DNA from: Rhodococcus sp. ARC_M5
Lineage (GTDB): Bacteria > Actinomycetota > Actinomycetes > Mycobacteriales > Mycobacteriaceae
Direction of reading: 5' to 3'
Length of the DNA stretch: 64,000 bases
NCBI RefSeq assembly: GCF_022810405.1
Contig: NZ_JALGQE010000018.1
Location: forward strand, 1 to 64,000
Both the position numbers and the translations under genes were made by a program. The notes under the pieces are model-generated. The model was given only the letters and a program-made list of their open reading frames with translations, was not told the origin of the DNA and did no database searches. Shown here piece by piece: positions 38,805 to 48,588 of this stretch (position 1 is its first letter; each line of letters opens with the position of its first letter).

Positions 38805-40175
38805 CTACACGCTGTCGAGCGACTGATCCCGTGTTTCCTTCATGATGATCAACGAGATCAGGGTCAATGCCGCAGCGATGGCAAGGTAGACGCCCACCCA
38901 GCCGACGCCGTAGCTGCTCACCAGCCAGGTCGCGATGAACGGTGCCACTGCGGCACCGAGGATCGACGCGGTGTTGTACGAGATTCCTGAGCCGGTGTAG
39001 CGCACGTTCGTCGGAAACAGTTCCGGCAGAACGGCACTCATCGGGCCGAAGGTCAGGCCCATCAGTCCGAGGCCGACGCACATGAACACCAGCATCTTGC
39101 CAGCCGACGCAGAGGACGGGTCGGCGAACCAGTGGAACGACAGACCGAACAGCACGATCGCCGACGTGATGACGATGAGCGTCGGACGACGGCCGTACTT
39201 GTCCGCCAGCAGCCCGGCCACCGGAATCAACGCCGCGAAGAACAGCACCGCGATGAGCTGAAGTTCCAGGAAGTCGGTGTACGGAATGGCCAGCTTCGGC
39301 CCGTTGACGTCGGAGACCTTGCCCGTTCCATAGCTGACCACCCACGTGGTCATGATGTAGAACAGCGTGTAGGTGGCGAGCATGACGAAAGTGCCGATGA
39401 TCAGCTGACGCCAGCTGGTCTTGAACACCTGCGCCAGCGGGGTCTTGACCTTCTGTCCACGCTCGACGGCCAGCTTGAACACCGGCGTCTCCTCCAGCTT
39501 GAGCCGGACGTACAGGCCGATGATGACCATGATGGCGCTGAGCAAGAACGGGATTCGCCAGCCCCACGTGAGGAACGCGTGGTCGGTGCCCGAGTTGACG
39601 GAGTCGTAGCCCGTCGCGATGACGATGAGCAGGAAGATGCCGTTGGCGAAGAAGAACCCGATGGGTGCTCCCAGCTGCGGGTACATCGCCGCCCACGCTC
39701 GCTTGCCCGGCTTGGCGGTTTCGGTGGCCAGCAACGCTGCACCGCTCCACTCGCCGCCGAGACCGACGCCCTGGGTGAAGCGCATGATCGCCAGCAGAGC
39801 CGGAGCCCACAGCCCTACCGCGGCGTACGTCGGCAACAGTCCGATCGCGAACGTTGCGACACCCATCGTGAGCAGGGAGCCGACGAGCGTTGCCTTGCGT
39901 CCGATGCGATCGCCGAAGTGGCCGAACAGAATCGACCCGACGGGCCGCGCGATGAATGCCAAACCGAAGGTGGCGAACGACGCCAGCAGCGCGGTGGTGT
40001 CGTTGCCCGCGGGGAAGAACAGACGCGGGAAGACGAGCACTGCGGCGGTGGCGTAGATGTAGAAGTCGAAGAACTCGATGGACGTGCCGACCATCGAGGC
40101 GATCACGATGCGTGACCGCGGCACCTGAGGTGCGGGAATTGCACCGTCGGCGGCGACGGTGTGTGCTGAACTCAC
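38805..40175 (-). CDS. MFS metabolite:H+ symporter (ShiA/ProP-like)
   Basis: A 456-residue transporter with 12 membrane helices of the metabolite:H+ symporter subfamily. Signatures are GTSIEFFDFYIY in helix 1, FGHFGDRIGRK between helices 2 and 3, and RFTQGVGLGGEWSGA in helix 4. Relatives carry shikimate, proline/betaine or other carboxylates, so the substrate is open. GTG 40175 has AGGAG five bases upstream and replaces an earlier frame start at 40310. It takes the place of the protease gene Rv3668c of M. tuberculosis. Confidence 0.85.
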   Translation of the reverse strand: MSSAHTVAADGAIPAPQVPRSRIVIASMVGTSIEFFDFYIYATAAVLVFPRLFFPAGNDTTALLASFATFGLAFIARPVGSILFGHFGDRIGRKATLVGSLLTMGVATFAIGLLPTYAAVGLWAPALLAIMRFTQGVGLGGEWSGAALLATETAKPGKRAWAAMYPQLGAPIGFFFANGIFLLIVIATGYDSVNSGTDHAFLTWGWRIPFLLSAIMVIIGLYVRLKLEETPVFKLAVERGQKVKTPLAQVFKTSWRQLIIGTFVMLATYTLFYIMTTWVVSYGTGKVSDVNGPKLAIPYTDFLELQLIAVLFFAALIPVAGLLADKYGRRPTLIVITSAIVLFGLSFHWFADPSSASAGKMLVFMCVGLGLMGLTFGPMSAVLPELFPTNVRYTGSGISYNTASILGAAVAPFIATWLVSSYGVGWVGVYLAIAAALTLISLIIMKETRDQSLDSV

Positions 40176-40423
40176 GAATGCTCCTGAAGGGGGAAGTTCC
40201 CTGAAAATTACCTGATGAACACCTGAGAATTTCACGCGACCGGTCGGTTCGTTGCCGATTCGTGCAACATTCTCGTGTTTGCCCGCGCGGACGCGGAGGT
40301 ACGCGTCCAAACAAGGGCGAGCGTCGCCCGCACTCCGCGGAACAGTTAACCTGCTACCCAGGCACTACTGTCGATACGATCTTCCGCACAACACCGAGCA
40401 GAGCAATTACAAGGGGTCGAGAG

Positions 40424-40918
40424 TTGAGCGTCAGCAATGACAAGGGATACGGCAACGGCGTCCCGAATACGATTTCGTCGATACCTCTGACCGATGTCGA
40501 TGCCCGCACCCCTGGTAGCGCCAGCATCGGAAACCTGGTCAAGGACGCAACCACTCAGGTCTCGACGCTCGTGCGCGCCGAAGTCGCCCTCGCCAAGGCC
40601 GAGGTCACCGGTGAGGTCAAGAAGGGTCTGCAGGGCAGCGTCTTCTTCATCATCGCGCTGACGGTGTTGCTGTTCAGCTCGTTCTTCTTCTTCTTCTTCG
40701 CCGCCGAGCTGCTCGACGTGTGGCTGTACCGCTGGGCCGCGTTCCTCATCGTGTTCGCATTCATGGTGTTGGCTGCGGCTCTGTTCGGATTCCTGGGGTA
40801 CCGCAGGGTGAAGAAGCTCCGCAAGCCCGAGAAGACCATCGACTCGCTCAAGCAGGCGTCGACGGTACTGCCGAACCAGCACGATTCCATCCCCGGAGTT
40901 CCCGGCTACAAGAAGTAG
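40424..40918 (+). CDS. Phage-holin-superfamily-III-like membrane protein (Rv3669-like)
   Basis: A 164-residue protein with an amphipathic helix rich in Lys, Glu and Ala (LVRAEVALAKAEVTGEVKKG) before two membrane helices (about 78-100 and 106-130) and a basic tail. This is the actinobacterial holin-X/DUF1469 pattern; despite the name, a lytic role is not established for chromosomal copies. TTG 40424 has AGGGG seven bases upstream. It keeps the Rv3669 position and is followed 21 bp later by ephE. Confidence 0.75.
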   Translation: MSVSNDKGYGNGVPNTISSIPLTDVDARTPGSASIGNLVKDATTQVSTLVRAEVALAKAEVTGEVKKGLQGSVFFIIALTVLLFSSFFFFFFAAELLDVWLYRWAAFLIVFAFMVLAAALFGFLGYRRVKKLRKPEKTIDSLKQASTVLPNQHDSIPGVPGYKK

Positions 40919-40939
40919 TAGCCCGGCGAATCGAGCAGT

Positions 40940-41872
40940 ATGAATCAGCCCGATCCGTCCACGGTCCGTTATCCGGGACAGTGGATCCATCGCGACATCC
41001 ACGCCAACGGGATTCGGTTCCACGTCGTCGAGGTCGGCGAACACGCACCGGACGCACCGCTGGTGGTTCTGCTCCACGGCTTCGCCGACTTCTGGTACTC
41101 GTGGCGACATCAACTCGAGGCGCTCGCGCGATCAGGTGTTCGCGCCATCGCCGTCGACCTGCGCGGCTACGGTGACTCCGACAAGCCCCCACGCGGATAC
41201 GACGGATGGACTCTTGCCGGCGACATCGTCGGACTCGTTCGCGCCCTTGGCTATCCGCACGCCACGTTCGTCGGCCACGCCGACGGCGGTCTCGTCTGCT
41301 GGGCCGGTGTTGCGCTCCACCCCCGCTCGGTGCGTTCGATGGTGCTGATCAACGCCCCGCATCCCATCTCTCTGCGACGAGCCGTGTTGAAGGATTCGGC
41401 GCAGCGCGCCGCACTGCTACCGCACTTCGTTCGCTACCAGGTTCCATTGCGCCCCGAGAGGCTGCTGACCCGGCGAGGCGGCATTGCGGTGCAGGAGCTG
41501 ATGAGCAGCCGCGCCGGCACCGAGTGGCAGCGGACAGACGATTTCACCGACACCACGTCAAAGATGCGGTCGGCCATCCGGATTCCGGGTGCCGCGCACA
41601 GCGCACTCGAATATCAGCGGTGGGCGTTCCGCAGCCAGTTCCGTGCCGAGGGACGCCGGTTCATGGACGCCGTGGACGTACGCACTTCGATCCCCGTCGC
41701 GCAGATCAGCGGCGACCTCGACCCGTACGTCCTGCCGACCACCCTCGATCGCGACCGGCACTGGGCACCGGGGCTGACGCGTCGAACAGTGCGGGACGTG
41801 GGCCACTACGTGCACCAGGAAGCGCCCGACGTGGTGTCCGAGGAGATCCTGAGGGTCGTCCGCGAAAGCTAG
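40940..41872 (+). CDS. ephE: Epoxide hydrolase-like alpha/beta hydrolase
   Basis: A 310-residue alpha/beta hydrolase. The oxyanion motif is HGFADFWYSW (46-55). The nucleophile elbow is GHADGG with Asp115, as in epoxide hydrolases and dehalogenases rather than Ser esterases, and the His is in DVGHYVHQEAP (about 293). It would open epoxides to diols; the natural substrate is unknown. By position it is Rv3670 (ephE). Its stop codon shares a CTAG with the stop of the convergent marP. Confidence 0.85.
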   Translation: MNQPDPSTVRYPGQWIHRDIHANGIRFHVVEVGEHAPDAPLVVLLHGFADFWYSWRHQLEALARSGVRAIAVDLRGYGDSDKPPRGYDGWTLAGDIVGLVRALGYPHATFVGHADGGLVCWAGVALHPRSVRSMVLINAPHPISLRRAVLKDSAQRAALLPHFVRYQVPLRPERLLTRRGGIAVQELMSSRAGTEWQRTDDFTDTTSKMRSAIRIPGAAHSALEYQRWAFRSQFRAEGRRFMDAVDVRTSIPVAQISGDLDPYVLPTTLDRDRHWAPGLTRRTVRDVGHYVHQEAPDVVSEEILRVVRES

Positions 41873-43059
41873 ACGATGCAGTCGCCCGTGGCGACGGGCA
41901 CCGGCGACGCGAAGCTCTGCGCGAGTTCGTCCGCGATCTCCGTCGCGGTCAGCACGAATCCGGTGTCGGGGTCGTCGACGGCGGCACCGAACACCACTCC
42001 GAGTACCTCACCGGACGAGTTGACCAGTGGTCCACCTGAGTTGCCCTGCCGCACCGATCCGCGGACGGTGTACACCTCACGTTGGACTGTGCCCGCGCGG
42101 TAGATGTCCGGTCCGCTGAGGTTGATGATCTCGCGGATACGCGCCGGGCTCGCCGTGTACGGTCCGCCGCCGGGGTAGCCGAGCACGATGGCGTCGGTTC
42201 CGGACTCGGCCGGTATCGGCGCGAACGGCAACACCGGGGCCTGGAGCTGCGAAACCCGAAGCACCGCAATGTCTTCTTCGGGGTCGAACAGGACGACGTC
42301 GGCCGTCAGGGGCCCGTTCGGCGAATCGACGGTCACTTCGGAGGTACCTGCGACGACATGCGCGTTGGTCATCACCAGATCGGACCCGACGACGAATCCC
42401 GAGCCCTCCAGCGCCTTCTGGCAACTGGGCGCGATGCCGTTGATCTTGATGACGCTCGATTGCAGTTGCACAGGAATCGGCCCAGCGGCGATACCGGAAT
42501 CGGGTGCGGCGACCTCGGCGACCGGGGTGCGACCGAACGGTCCGATGACGTCCGGGAGCCCGGAGGTGTCGAGCAGCGCCGAGAATTCCTCGGGTACCTG
42601 CCGCAGCCAATCGGGCGCCACTTCGTCGACCTGACCGAGCACCGTCGACCCTCGGACCGCGCTCGCGACCTCGGGCTGAGAGGACGACGTCAGCGGTATG
42701 GCGAGCAGCCACGCGGCGGCGAGGACCGCGACGGCCTGCAACCCGGCACCGATGGTGCTGTCGACGGATCGCGCTGCACGCGAATGAATTCCGCTGCGCA
42801 GTGCCCGTCCGAGGACCATGCCGGCAACTTCACCGACGATCACCAGCACCACGATCAGGGCGATACCGACGAACACTCGTGTTCGCGAACCGTCGACATG
42901 TTCGAGCACGTGCGGTGCCACCAGAATTCCGGCAACGGCACCGAGAACGACGCCGAGGAACGCCAGCGCCGACGCCACCGCCCCCTGCCGCCATCCCGAC
43001 GTTGCCGCCAGCAGTGCGATGGCAAGCACCGCGATATCGACCCACCCTGAACCTGTCAC
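41869..43059 (-). CDS. marP: Membrane serine protease MarP
   Basis: A 396-residue protease with four N-terminal membrane helices (about 5-125) and a periplasmic chymotrypsin-like domain. The triad is His234 (TNAHVVAG), Asp263 (EEDIAVL) and Ser341 (GNSGGP). Cys213 and Cys394 match the regulatory disulfide of M. tuberculosis MarP. There it is needed for survival in acid and cleaves a peptidoglycan hydrolase. GTG 43059 overlaps the NUDIX stop (GTGA), so it is coupled to the NUDIX, thioredoxin-like and nth genes. Confidence 0.93.
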   Translation of the reverse strand: MTGSGWVDIAVLAIALLAATSGWRQGAVASALAFLGVVLGAVAGILVAPHVLEHVDGSRTRVFVGIALIVVLVIVGEVAGMVLGRALRSGIHSRAARSVDSTIGAGLQAVAVLAAAWLLAIPLTSSSQPEVASAVRGSTVLGQVDEVAPDWLRQVPEEFSALLDTSGLPDVIGPFGRTPVAEVAAPDSGIAAGPIPVQLQSSVIKINGIAPSCQKALEGSGFVVGSDLVMTNAHVVAGTSEVTVDSPNGPLTADVVLFDPEEDIAVLRVSQLQAPVLPFAPIPAESGTDAIVLGYPGGGPYTASPARIREIINLSGPDIYRAGTVQREVYTVRGSVRQGNSGGPLVNSSGEVLGVVFGAAVDDPDTGFVLTATEIADELAQSFASPVPVATGDCIV

Positions 43060-43769
43060 CGATCGAGCCTCGCTCCTACCGCAGTCAAGCTGGCCTCCAG
43101 ATCGCGTATGTCCCCCGTGTCCCACTCGGGCTCCCAGCCCGACACAGCCAGCAGACCCGCCAGGATACCGCCCGTGAAGCCCCACACCAGCATTCCCTGC
43201 ACAGCGAACGCGGGACCCTGGTAGCCCGCGGGGTGTCGCACCTGAAATCGGTTGTTCGGATCGAGCAACTCGCGCAACGGAACTCGAACCACTCGCTCGG
43301 TCTCACCGGGATCGACGACGCGTACCGGGGTCGGCCGCTCCCAGTACGAGAGCACCGGAACCACGTCGAAGCGCGACGGCGGAACGTAGATTCCGGGCAT
43401 CGTCGCCAGTGGCACGACGCCCGCCGGATCGAGTCCGGTTTCCTCCTGCGCCTCGCGCAGAGCGGTGCCGATCGGGCCGTCGTCACCCGGGTCGGTGGCC
43501 CCGCCGGGGAAGGCGATCTGCCCGCTGTGATCTCGCAGCGTCGACGCACGCTGAGTCAGCAGTACATCGGCATCGGCGGGCAGGCCGCCTGGTGCAGCGG
43601 GATCGGCGACGGCCGGGCCGCCGAACAGCACCAACACGGCCGCCGAACGGGTTCGATCGGCCGGCTGCGCCTGTCGTTGCAGCACGGGGTTGATGCCGGT
43701 GGTGTCGGTCAGCCCGCCCGCCTTGCCTGCGACGTCGAGCATGCGCCCGAGCCAGTCGGGTGCACTCAC
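43056..43769 (-). CDS. NUDIX hydrolase, CoA pyrophosphatase-like
   Basis: A 237-residue NUDIX protein. The box GGATDPGDDGPIGTALREAQ followed by EETGL is close to Gx5Ex7REUxEExGU with an acidic change in the first half, and SGQIAFPGG is typical of CoA pyrophosphatases (NudL/YeaB). It probably splits CoA or a related nucleotide diphosphate. GTG 43769 overlaps the stop of the thioredoxin-like gene and its own stop overlaps marP. Confidence 0.85.
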   Translation of the reverse strand: MSAPDWLGRMLDVAGKAGGLTDTTGINPVLQRQAQPADRTRSAAVLVLFGGPAVADPAAPGGLPADADVLLTQRASTLRDHSGQIAFPGGATDPGDDGPIGTALREAQEETGLDPAGVVPLATMPGIYVPPSRFDVVPVLSYWERPTPVRVVDPGETERVVRVPLRELLDPNNRFQVRHPAGYQGPAFAVQGMLVWGFTGGILAGLLAVSGWEPEWDTGDIRDLEASLTAVGARLDR

Positions 43770-44431
43770 GAATCGATCCCGAGGTTCACCCGCACGGCCT
43801 CGGCGATGTCGTCGACGCTACGGAAAGGTTGTGGCAGCACCTTGGCGACAGTGCCATCTGCAGATATCAAAACGGAAACGGGCAGCACGTTCGGTGCTCC
43901 CACGGCGGCGACGACGCGGCCTGCGCCGTCCTGAACTCCGGGCAGAGTGATGCCGTAGTCGGTGAGCCGCGTCAGACCGTTGGCCTCGTTGGCGTCGTTG
44001 TGGACCGTCAAGACCTCGATCTTCTCGCCCACTCGTTCGGCGTATTGCTGCAGGTAGGGCAGCTCTTCGGCACACGGCCCGCACCAGTACGCCCAGATGT
44101 TGAGCAGGGCGGGTCGGCCGGCGAGCACCTGGCCGAGGTCGACGTACGAACCGTCGCCGATGCATTCGAGTGTGATGCCCGTCAGCGGGCCGGCTGACGT
44201 GCCCGACGGCGTCGGACATCCCGCGAGACCGGCGTCCTGCCTCAGTGGTGCGAGGGCCTCGGGCGTGTCGACTGCGCGACGTTCGTCCGTCCCCGGTGCT
44301 CGTTGCCCGAGGCCGGGAGAGTCCATGGGCTGCGCGGTGGGTGCGGCGTCGTTGCGAGGCCACAGCGCGTAGACCATCCCGACCACCAGGATCAGTGCGA
44401 CCAGTGACCAACGCAGAGCAGACTTGTTCAC
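43766..44431 (-). CDS. Membrane-anchored TlpA/ResA-like thioredoxin
   Basis: A 221-residue protein with an N-terminal membrane helix (about 7-24) and an external thioredoxin fold. WAYWCGPC carries the redox pair Cys117/Cys120, and VLPVSVLI holds the cis-Pro. Two more Cys (about 72 and 90) lie before it. It probably reduces or isomerises disulfides outside the membrane. GTG 44431 overlaps the nth stop. It is the Rv3673c orthologue by position. Confidence 0.88.
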   Translation of the reverse strand: MNKSALRWSLVALILVVGMVYALWPRNDAAPTAQPMDSPGLGQRAPGTDERRAVDTPEALAPLRQDAGLAGCPTPSGTSAGPLTGITLECIGDGSYVDLGQVLAGRPALLNIWAYWCGPCAEELPYLQQYAERVGEKIEVLTVHNDANEANGLTRLTDYGITLPGVQDGAGRVVAAVGAPNVLPVSVLISADGTVAKVLPQPFRSVDDIAEAVRVNLGIDS

Positions 44432-45195
44432 GGCGCGATTCCGGCGAGGGCGAGGAGGTGATCGGTTTCCGGGCCCTTCACCAGCGCGGCCGCGGCGGCG
44501 GGGTCCGTCGGACCGGCCCCGAAGGAGGGGCAGTCCTTGGCGAGGACGCACACCCCACATGCGGGTCTACGAGCATGGCAGACGCGTCGGCCGTGAAAGA
44601 TGACTCGATGCGAGAGCAGCGTCCACTCCTTGCGTTCGATCAGTGCGCCGACGGCGTGCTCGACCTTGACCGGGTCCTCCTCCTCGGTCCACTGCCAACG
44701 CCGGACGAGCCGTCCGAAGTGCGTGTCGACGGTGATTCCCGGAACATCGAAGGCATTACCGAGAACCACGTTGGCCGTCTTGCGGCCGATCCCGGGGAGC
44801 GTGACGAGGTCCTTCAACGTCGCGGGCACCTCACCGTCGTAGTTCTCCAGCAGCTTCTGCCCGAGTCCGATCAGCGAGTTCGCTTTGTTGCGGTAGAAGC
44901 CCGTGGTGCGGATGTACTCCTCGAGCTCCACTCGATCCGCCTCGGCGTAATCGCGGGCTGTGCGGTATTTCACGAACAGTGCGGGGGTGACCATGTTGAC
45001 GCGCTTGTCGGTGCACTGCGCGGACAGGATGGTCGCAACGGCGAGTTCGAGGGGCGTGGTGAAGTCCAATTCGCAGTACACGTGCGGGAACGCAGTGTTC
45101 AGCGTCCGGTTCATCCGCCTGGCCCGGCGCACGAGCCCGAGGTGAGTCTCCTCGCGTTTGCGCACGTCGGGGCGTTTCGGAGCTGTCGAATCCAC
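44428..45195 (-). CDS. nth: Endonuclease III
   Basis: A 255-residue DNA glycosylase/AP lyase that removes oxidised pyrimidines. The helix-hairpin-helix [12 protein letters not shown] contains the catalytic Lys139, and Asp157 is in VDTHFGR. The [4Fe-4S] ligands Cys206, Cys213, Cys216 and Cys222 follow the Cx6Cx2Cx5C rule. It begins the nth-thioredoxin-NUDIX-marP operon, all four joined by four-base overlaps. Confidence 0.95.
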   Translation of the reverse strand: MDSTAPKRPDVRKREETHLGLVRRARRMNRTLNTAFPHVYCELDFTTPLELAVATILSAQCTDKRVNMVTPALFVKYRTARDYAEADRVELEEYIRTTGFYRNKANSLIGLGQKLLENYDGEVPATLKDLVTLPGIGRKTANVVLGNAFDVPGITVDTHFGRLVRRWQWTEEEDPVKVEHAVGALIERKEWTLLSHRVIFHGRRVCHARRPACGVCVLAKDCPSFGAGPTDPAAAAALVKGPETDHLLALAGIAP

Positions 45196-45252
45196 TCCCC
45201 AACTGTACGGACAAGAATGCGTAACGTTCCTCGCGGCAGCAGTGAGCTGTGT

Positions 45253-45280
45253 TTGTATCGAGACCTTTTCGGTGTTAACT
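45253..45280 (+). promoter_or_regulatory. Promoter giving a leaderless transcript of the Rv3675-like gene
   Basis: TTGTAT (45253-45258) and TTAACT (45275-45280) are 16 bp apart. Seven bases separate the -10 from the ATG at 45288, so transcription should start at or next to the start codon. No Shine-Dalgarno is present, which fits a leaderless mRNA. Confidence 0.45.
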
Positions 45281-45287
45281 GGCCGGT

Positions 45288-45557
45288 ATGCAAGGACTCG
45301 CCGTGGTGCTCTTTCCGGTACTACTCATGCTCTTCGCACTAGCGATGGAACGCGTCGAGTTCCGGCTCAGCAAGCTCGGCGTCCGGGAGCAGGAAGTGCA
45401 GGAGTTCCTCGATCAGGCGAGCAAGTCCGAGGTCGCCACTCTGGCGAACGAGGGCTTCCCGCATGCACTGGCCCGATTCAACACCCGCAAGCGCCGCCAG
45501 ACCCCGCCGCGGACCGTCGACACGCGCGACGGCATGGTCGACCAACGCGCCAGCTGA
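45288..45557 (+). CDS. Small single-helix membrane protein (Rv3675-like)
   Basis: An 89-residue protein with one N-terminal membrane helix (about 4-20), then a charged helix ([21 protein letters not shown]) and a basic tail. No enzyme motif is seen. It keeps the position of Rv3675 between nth and crp. It appears to be read from a leaderless mRNA. Function unknown. Confidence 0.7.
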   Translation: MQGLAVVLFPVLLMLFALAMERVEFRLSKLGVREQEVQEFLDQASKSEVATLANEGFPHALARFNTRKRRQTPPRTVDTRDGMVDQRAS

Positions 45558-45824
45558 ACGGACGTTTCGTCCCATTGGTCGTAATTTCGGTGAATTTCGG
45601 GTGAACGGGAACAGACGCCCGAGACCTCTGGCAACCTGTGGTGGCGTCGATCACTCGGTTTCCACCGACTCGAAGTAGACTCCCCTGAGGTAATTGTTGT
45701 GTTTGATCATCGGATCGACGTCGACGCCTGAACTGCACCGCAGTTCGGTGCATGGCACGAACTGTGAACAAACGCGTTCGGTGGTGCGGGTTGCCGCGTC
45801 ACCGACATCCCAAAAGGAGCGCAA

Positions 45825-46499
45825 GTGGACGACGTCCTGGCACGGGCCGGCATCTTCCAAGGAGTCGAACCCTCTGCGGTTGCGGCACTGACGAAGCAGC
45901 TGCAGCCTGTCGATTTCCCCCGGGGACACGTGGTGTTCAACGAGGGTGAGCCCGGAGACCGGCTCTACATCATCGTTTCCGGCAAGATCAAGCTCGGGCG
46001 ACGCTCCCCCGACGGCCGCGAGAACCTGCTGACGATCATGGGACCGTCGGACATGTTCGGCGAGCTCTCCATCTTCGACCCCGGTCCTCGCACATCCTCG
46101 GCCACCACGGTCACCGAGGTCCGCGCGGTCAGCATGGATCGCGCTGCACTCAAGGACTGGATCGACCAGCGACCCGAGATCGCCGAGCAGCTGCTGCGCG
46201 TCCTGGCTCGCCGGTTGCGTCGTACCAACAACAACTTGGCCGACCTCATCTTCACCGACGTCCCCGGACGCGTGGCGAAGGCGCTGTTGCAGCTCGCCCA
46301 GCGCTTCGGCACTCAGGAAGCGGGATCGCTGCGCGTCACCCACGACCTGACGCAGGAAGAGATCGCTCAGCTCGTCGGTGCCTCTCGGGAGACCGTCAAC
46401 AAGGCACTGGCCGACTTCGCGCACCGCGGATGGCTGCGCCTCGAAGGCAAGTCCGTGCTGATCTCGGACTCCGAGCGTCTGGCACGCCGAGCTCGCTAG
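45825..46499 (+). CDS. crp: cAMP receptor protein family regulator
   Basis: A 224-residue CRP/GlxR-type global regulator. The cyclic-nucleotide-binding barrel (about 10-125) holds the phosphate-binding cassette [17 protein letters not shown], and the C-terminal helix-turn-helix is [20 protein letters not shown] (about 176-195). It is the orthologue of Rv3676. It should bind TGTGA-N6-TCACA sites such as the one before acs. GTG 45825 has AAGGAG five bases upstream. The 267 bp before it contain no gene and no clear CRP site. Its stop codon shares CTAG with the convergent metallo-hydrolase. Confidence 0.95.
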   Translation: MDDVLARAGIFQGVEPSAVAALTKQLQPVDFPRGHVVFNEGEPGDRLYIIVSGKIKLGRRSPDGRENLLTIMGPSDMFGELSIFDPGPRTSSATTVTEVRAVSMDRAALKDWIDQRPEIAEQLLRVLARRLRRTNNNLADLIFTDVPGRVAKALLQLAQRFGTQEAGSLRVTHDLTQEEIAQLVGASRETVNKALADFAHRGWLRLEGKSVLISDSERLARRAR

Positions 46500-47287
46500 C
46501 TCTCGCGGAGGTAGGCCAGCTGCGTTTTGACCGACATCCGCGCAGCCGGCCACAACTTCTTGTCCACGTCCGCATAGACGTGCCGTACCACCTGCATCGG
46601 TTTCGCGTTCTCGCCGAGCTCGGCGAGCGCCGAACGAACCTGATCCAGCCGCTGCCGACGGTGGGCGCGATACGCTCGCGCCACCTCGGCGGTGTCCGGC
46701 AACTCCGGCCCGTGCCCGGGAAGAACGGTCTTCCCCGCTCCGGCTGCTTCGAGCCGGTCCAACGACTCCAGATAATCCGCGAGCGAGCCGTCCTTCGGAT
46801 CGAGCACGGTTGTGCCGCGGCCGAGGACGGTATCTCCCGTCAGGATTGCGTCGTCGAGCACAAAACTCACCGAATCCGCGGTGTGACCGGGCGTGTGCAG
46901 CACCTCGATCCGAAGTCCTGCGGCCTCGATGATCTCGCCGTCGGCCAGGCTCACGCCGTCCCCGTGCAGAAACTTGTCTCCCAGTGCGCGCACCGGAGCC
47001 GCGGTCTTTCGGTGGAATCGCTTGAGCCCAGCGGTGTGGTCTGCGTGGCGATGGGTCACGAGCGTCAGAACCACCGCGCCCGACGCGGCGACGGCGTCCA
47101 GATGGGCCCGATCCTTCGGACCCGGATCGACAACGATGCACTCATCCGACCCCGGCGCTCGCAGAATCCAGGTGTTCGTTCCGTCGAGCGTCATCTTCCC
47201 CGGGTTGTCGGCGAGCAGAACCGACGCGGTGGGGGTCACCTGCCGAAGAAGTCCGTACGCGGGATGCTGGGGGTTCGAGACGGCCAT
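46496..47287 (-). CDS. Metallo-beta-lactamase-fold hydrolase (Rv3677c-like)
   Basis: A 263-residue MBL-fold protein. The two-metal motif THRHADH gives His79, His81, Asp83 and His84; further ligands are HTPGHTADS (about 142), TGDTVLG (about 165) and PGHGPE (about 200). The C-terminal helical domain resembles LACTB2-type ribonucleases or glyoxalase-II-like thioesterases, so RNA or thioester substrates are both possible. ATG 47287 ([12 protein letters not shown]) was chosen over the longer frame from 47386, which would overlap the divergent gene at 47346. Confidence 0.85.
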   Translation of the reverse strand: MAVSNPQHPAYGLLRQVTPTASVLLADNPGKMTLDGTNTWILRAPGSDECIVVDPGPKDRAHLDAVAASGAVVLTLVTHRHADHTAGLKRFHRKTAAPVRALGDKFLHGDGVSLADGEIIEAAGLRIEVLHTPGHTADSVSFVLDDAILTGDTVLGRGTTVLDPKDGSLADYLESLDRLEAAGAGKTVLPGHGPELPDTAEVARAYRAHRRQRLDQVRSALAELGENAKPMQVVRHVYADVDKKLWPAARMSVKTQLAYLRES

Positions 47288-47345
47288 TGAAATACTGTAG
47301 GTCGCCGACCCCGAGTGCTGTCCACGCGGACTACCGTCGACACTC

Positions 47346-48197
47346 ATGAAGATCGGACTCGTCGGAGCGGGCCCCTGGGCTCGCAAGACTCAAGCCCCCT
47401 CGTTGCTCGCTCATCCTGCCGTCGACTTCGCCGGAGTGTGGGCCCGGCGGCCCGAGGCCGCCGCCGAGATGGGAGCACCGGTCTTCGAGTCGTTCGACGC
47501 CCTGCTGGGTGCGGTCGACACGGTCGCGTTCGCAGTGCCGCCCGCTGTACAGGCCGGGTACGCGCTGCGTGCAGTTCAGGCAGGCAAACATGTGTTGCTG
47601 GACAAGCCGATTGCGGCCACGGTGGCCGAGGCGGAGGAACTGGCGGCGGCCGTCACGGCAGCAGGCGTGCGGTCGATGGTGACCTTGACTCTCCGATTCG
47701 CCCCGGAGACAAGACAATTCCTCGACGCGGCGGCCGGACGCAGCTGGGCAGCAGGATCGGGAACCTGGTTCTCCGGGGCGATCCTCGGCGGGGCGTACGC
47801 CAATTCGCAGTGGCGGCACGACGACGGGGCGATCCTCGACATCGGGCCCCACGTGTTCGATCTACTCGACGCTGCACTGGGAACCATTGCGCGCGTTGCC
47901 TACTCGCACCGCGAGGTGGCGTCGGACAGTTGGACGGTGGCGCTCGAACACGAAGGTGGGGCCCGCAGCACAGTGCAGTTGTCACTGCGGACGCCGATCA
48001 TGCCGTCCCTCATGCGCATCGAACTGAGCGGTACCGACGGCGTCGAGACCCTCACCGACCGATCCACCTCGTCGACCGACTGCTTCGCCGTGTTGTTGGA
48101 CGAATTCCTCGAATCGGTCGACAAGGGTGTCGACCACGCCTGCTCGGTGCACCGAGGCCTGCACCTGCAAAGATTCATTGCCGCCGCAGCAACCTGA
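47346..48197 (+). CDS. Gfo/Idh/MocA-family oxidoreductase
   Basis: A 283-residue NAD(P)-dependent dehydrogenase. The Rossmann motif GLVGAGPWARK opens the protein, and KHVLLDKPIA carries the conserved EKP-type Lys (here DKP). The C-terminal half is short for the family (usual length 320-390), but DDGAILDIGPHVFDLLDAAL, the family's metal/substrate segment, is present. A sugar or inositol substrate is likely. It is divergent from the metallo-hydrolase. Confidence 0.8.
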   Translation: MKIGLVGAGPWARKTQAPSLLAHPAVDFAGVWARRPEAAAEMGAPVFESFDALLGAVDTVAFAVPPAVQAGYALRAVQAGKHVLLDKPIAATVAEAEELAAAVTAAGVRSMVTLTLRFAPETRQFLDAAAGRSWAAGSGTWFSGAILGGAYANSQWRHDDGAILDIGPHVFDLLDAALGTIARVAYSHREVASDSWTVALEHEGGARSTVQLSLRTPIMPSLMRIELSGTDGVETLTDRSTSSTDCFAVLLDEFLESVDKGVDHACSVHRGLHLQRFIAAAAT

Positions 48198-48294
48198 CTA
48201 ATCGGGCAGTGGAGTTCATCACAGGGTCACAGCGGCTCCACTCGCGGCGGATACGCTGCCCACGAAGCCGGGGGCTTTGTGCACGCTCTGAGGG

Positions 48295-48588
48295 GTGGCC
48301 ACGATGTCGGCAGGCGAACAAGCGATCTCCGGCCGAGTCTTGGTCGGATCGCACCTATCGAGCCTCATCCCGGAAATCGTCGATGCCTATTCCATCGCTC
48401 TGGAAGACGCCGATGCACGGCAAGCCTGGACAGACGACGATATGAAAGCGCTACGAAATGCGCGGGGGCTTGCAGAACGACTGTCCGAGGTGCTCGTGCC
48501 ACGGGCCGTCGAGGGAAGCAAACCCACGCCGACCCTCGATACGCAAGCGATGCAGGGAAATTCGACAGCGGAGGAACTACTGCGATGA
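48295..48588 (+). CDS. Small helical protein of unknown function
   Basis: A 97-residue protein with no recognised domain; helices such as LIPEIVDAYSIALEDADAR and MKALRNARGLAERLSEVL suggest an all-alpha fold. It overlaps the quinone oxidoreductase start by four bases (ATGA), so the two are co-translated. GTG 48295 (or ATG 48304) is the start. Confidence 0.6.
   Translation: MATMSAGEQAISGRVLVGSHLSSLIPEIVDAYSIALEDADARQAWTDDDMKALRNARGLAERLSEVLVPRAVEGSKPTPTLDTQAMQGNSTAEELLR

Noticed and set aside
40424..40918. Holin-like protein considered as a prophage marker
   Set aside because: The gene lies in conserved chromosomal synteny (Rv3669 position), and no phage structural, integrase or lysis genes are present.
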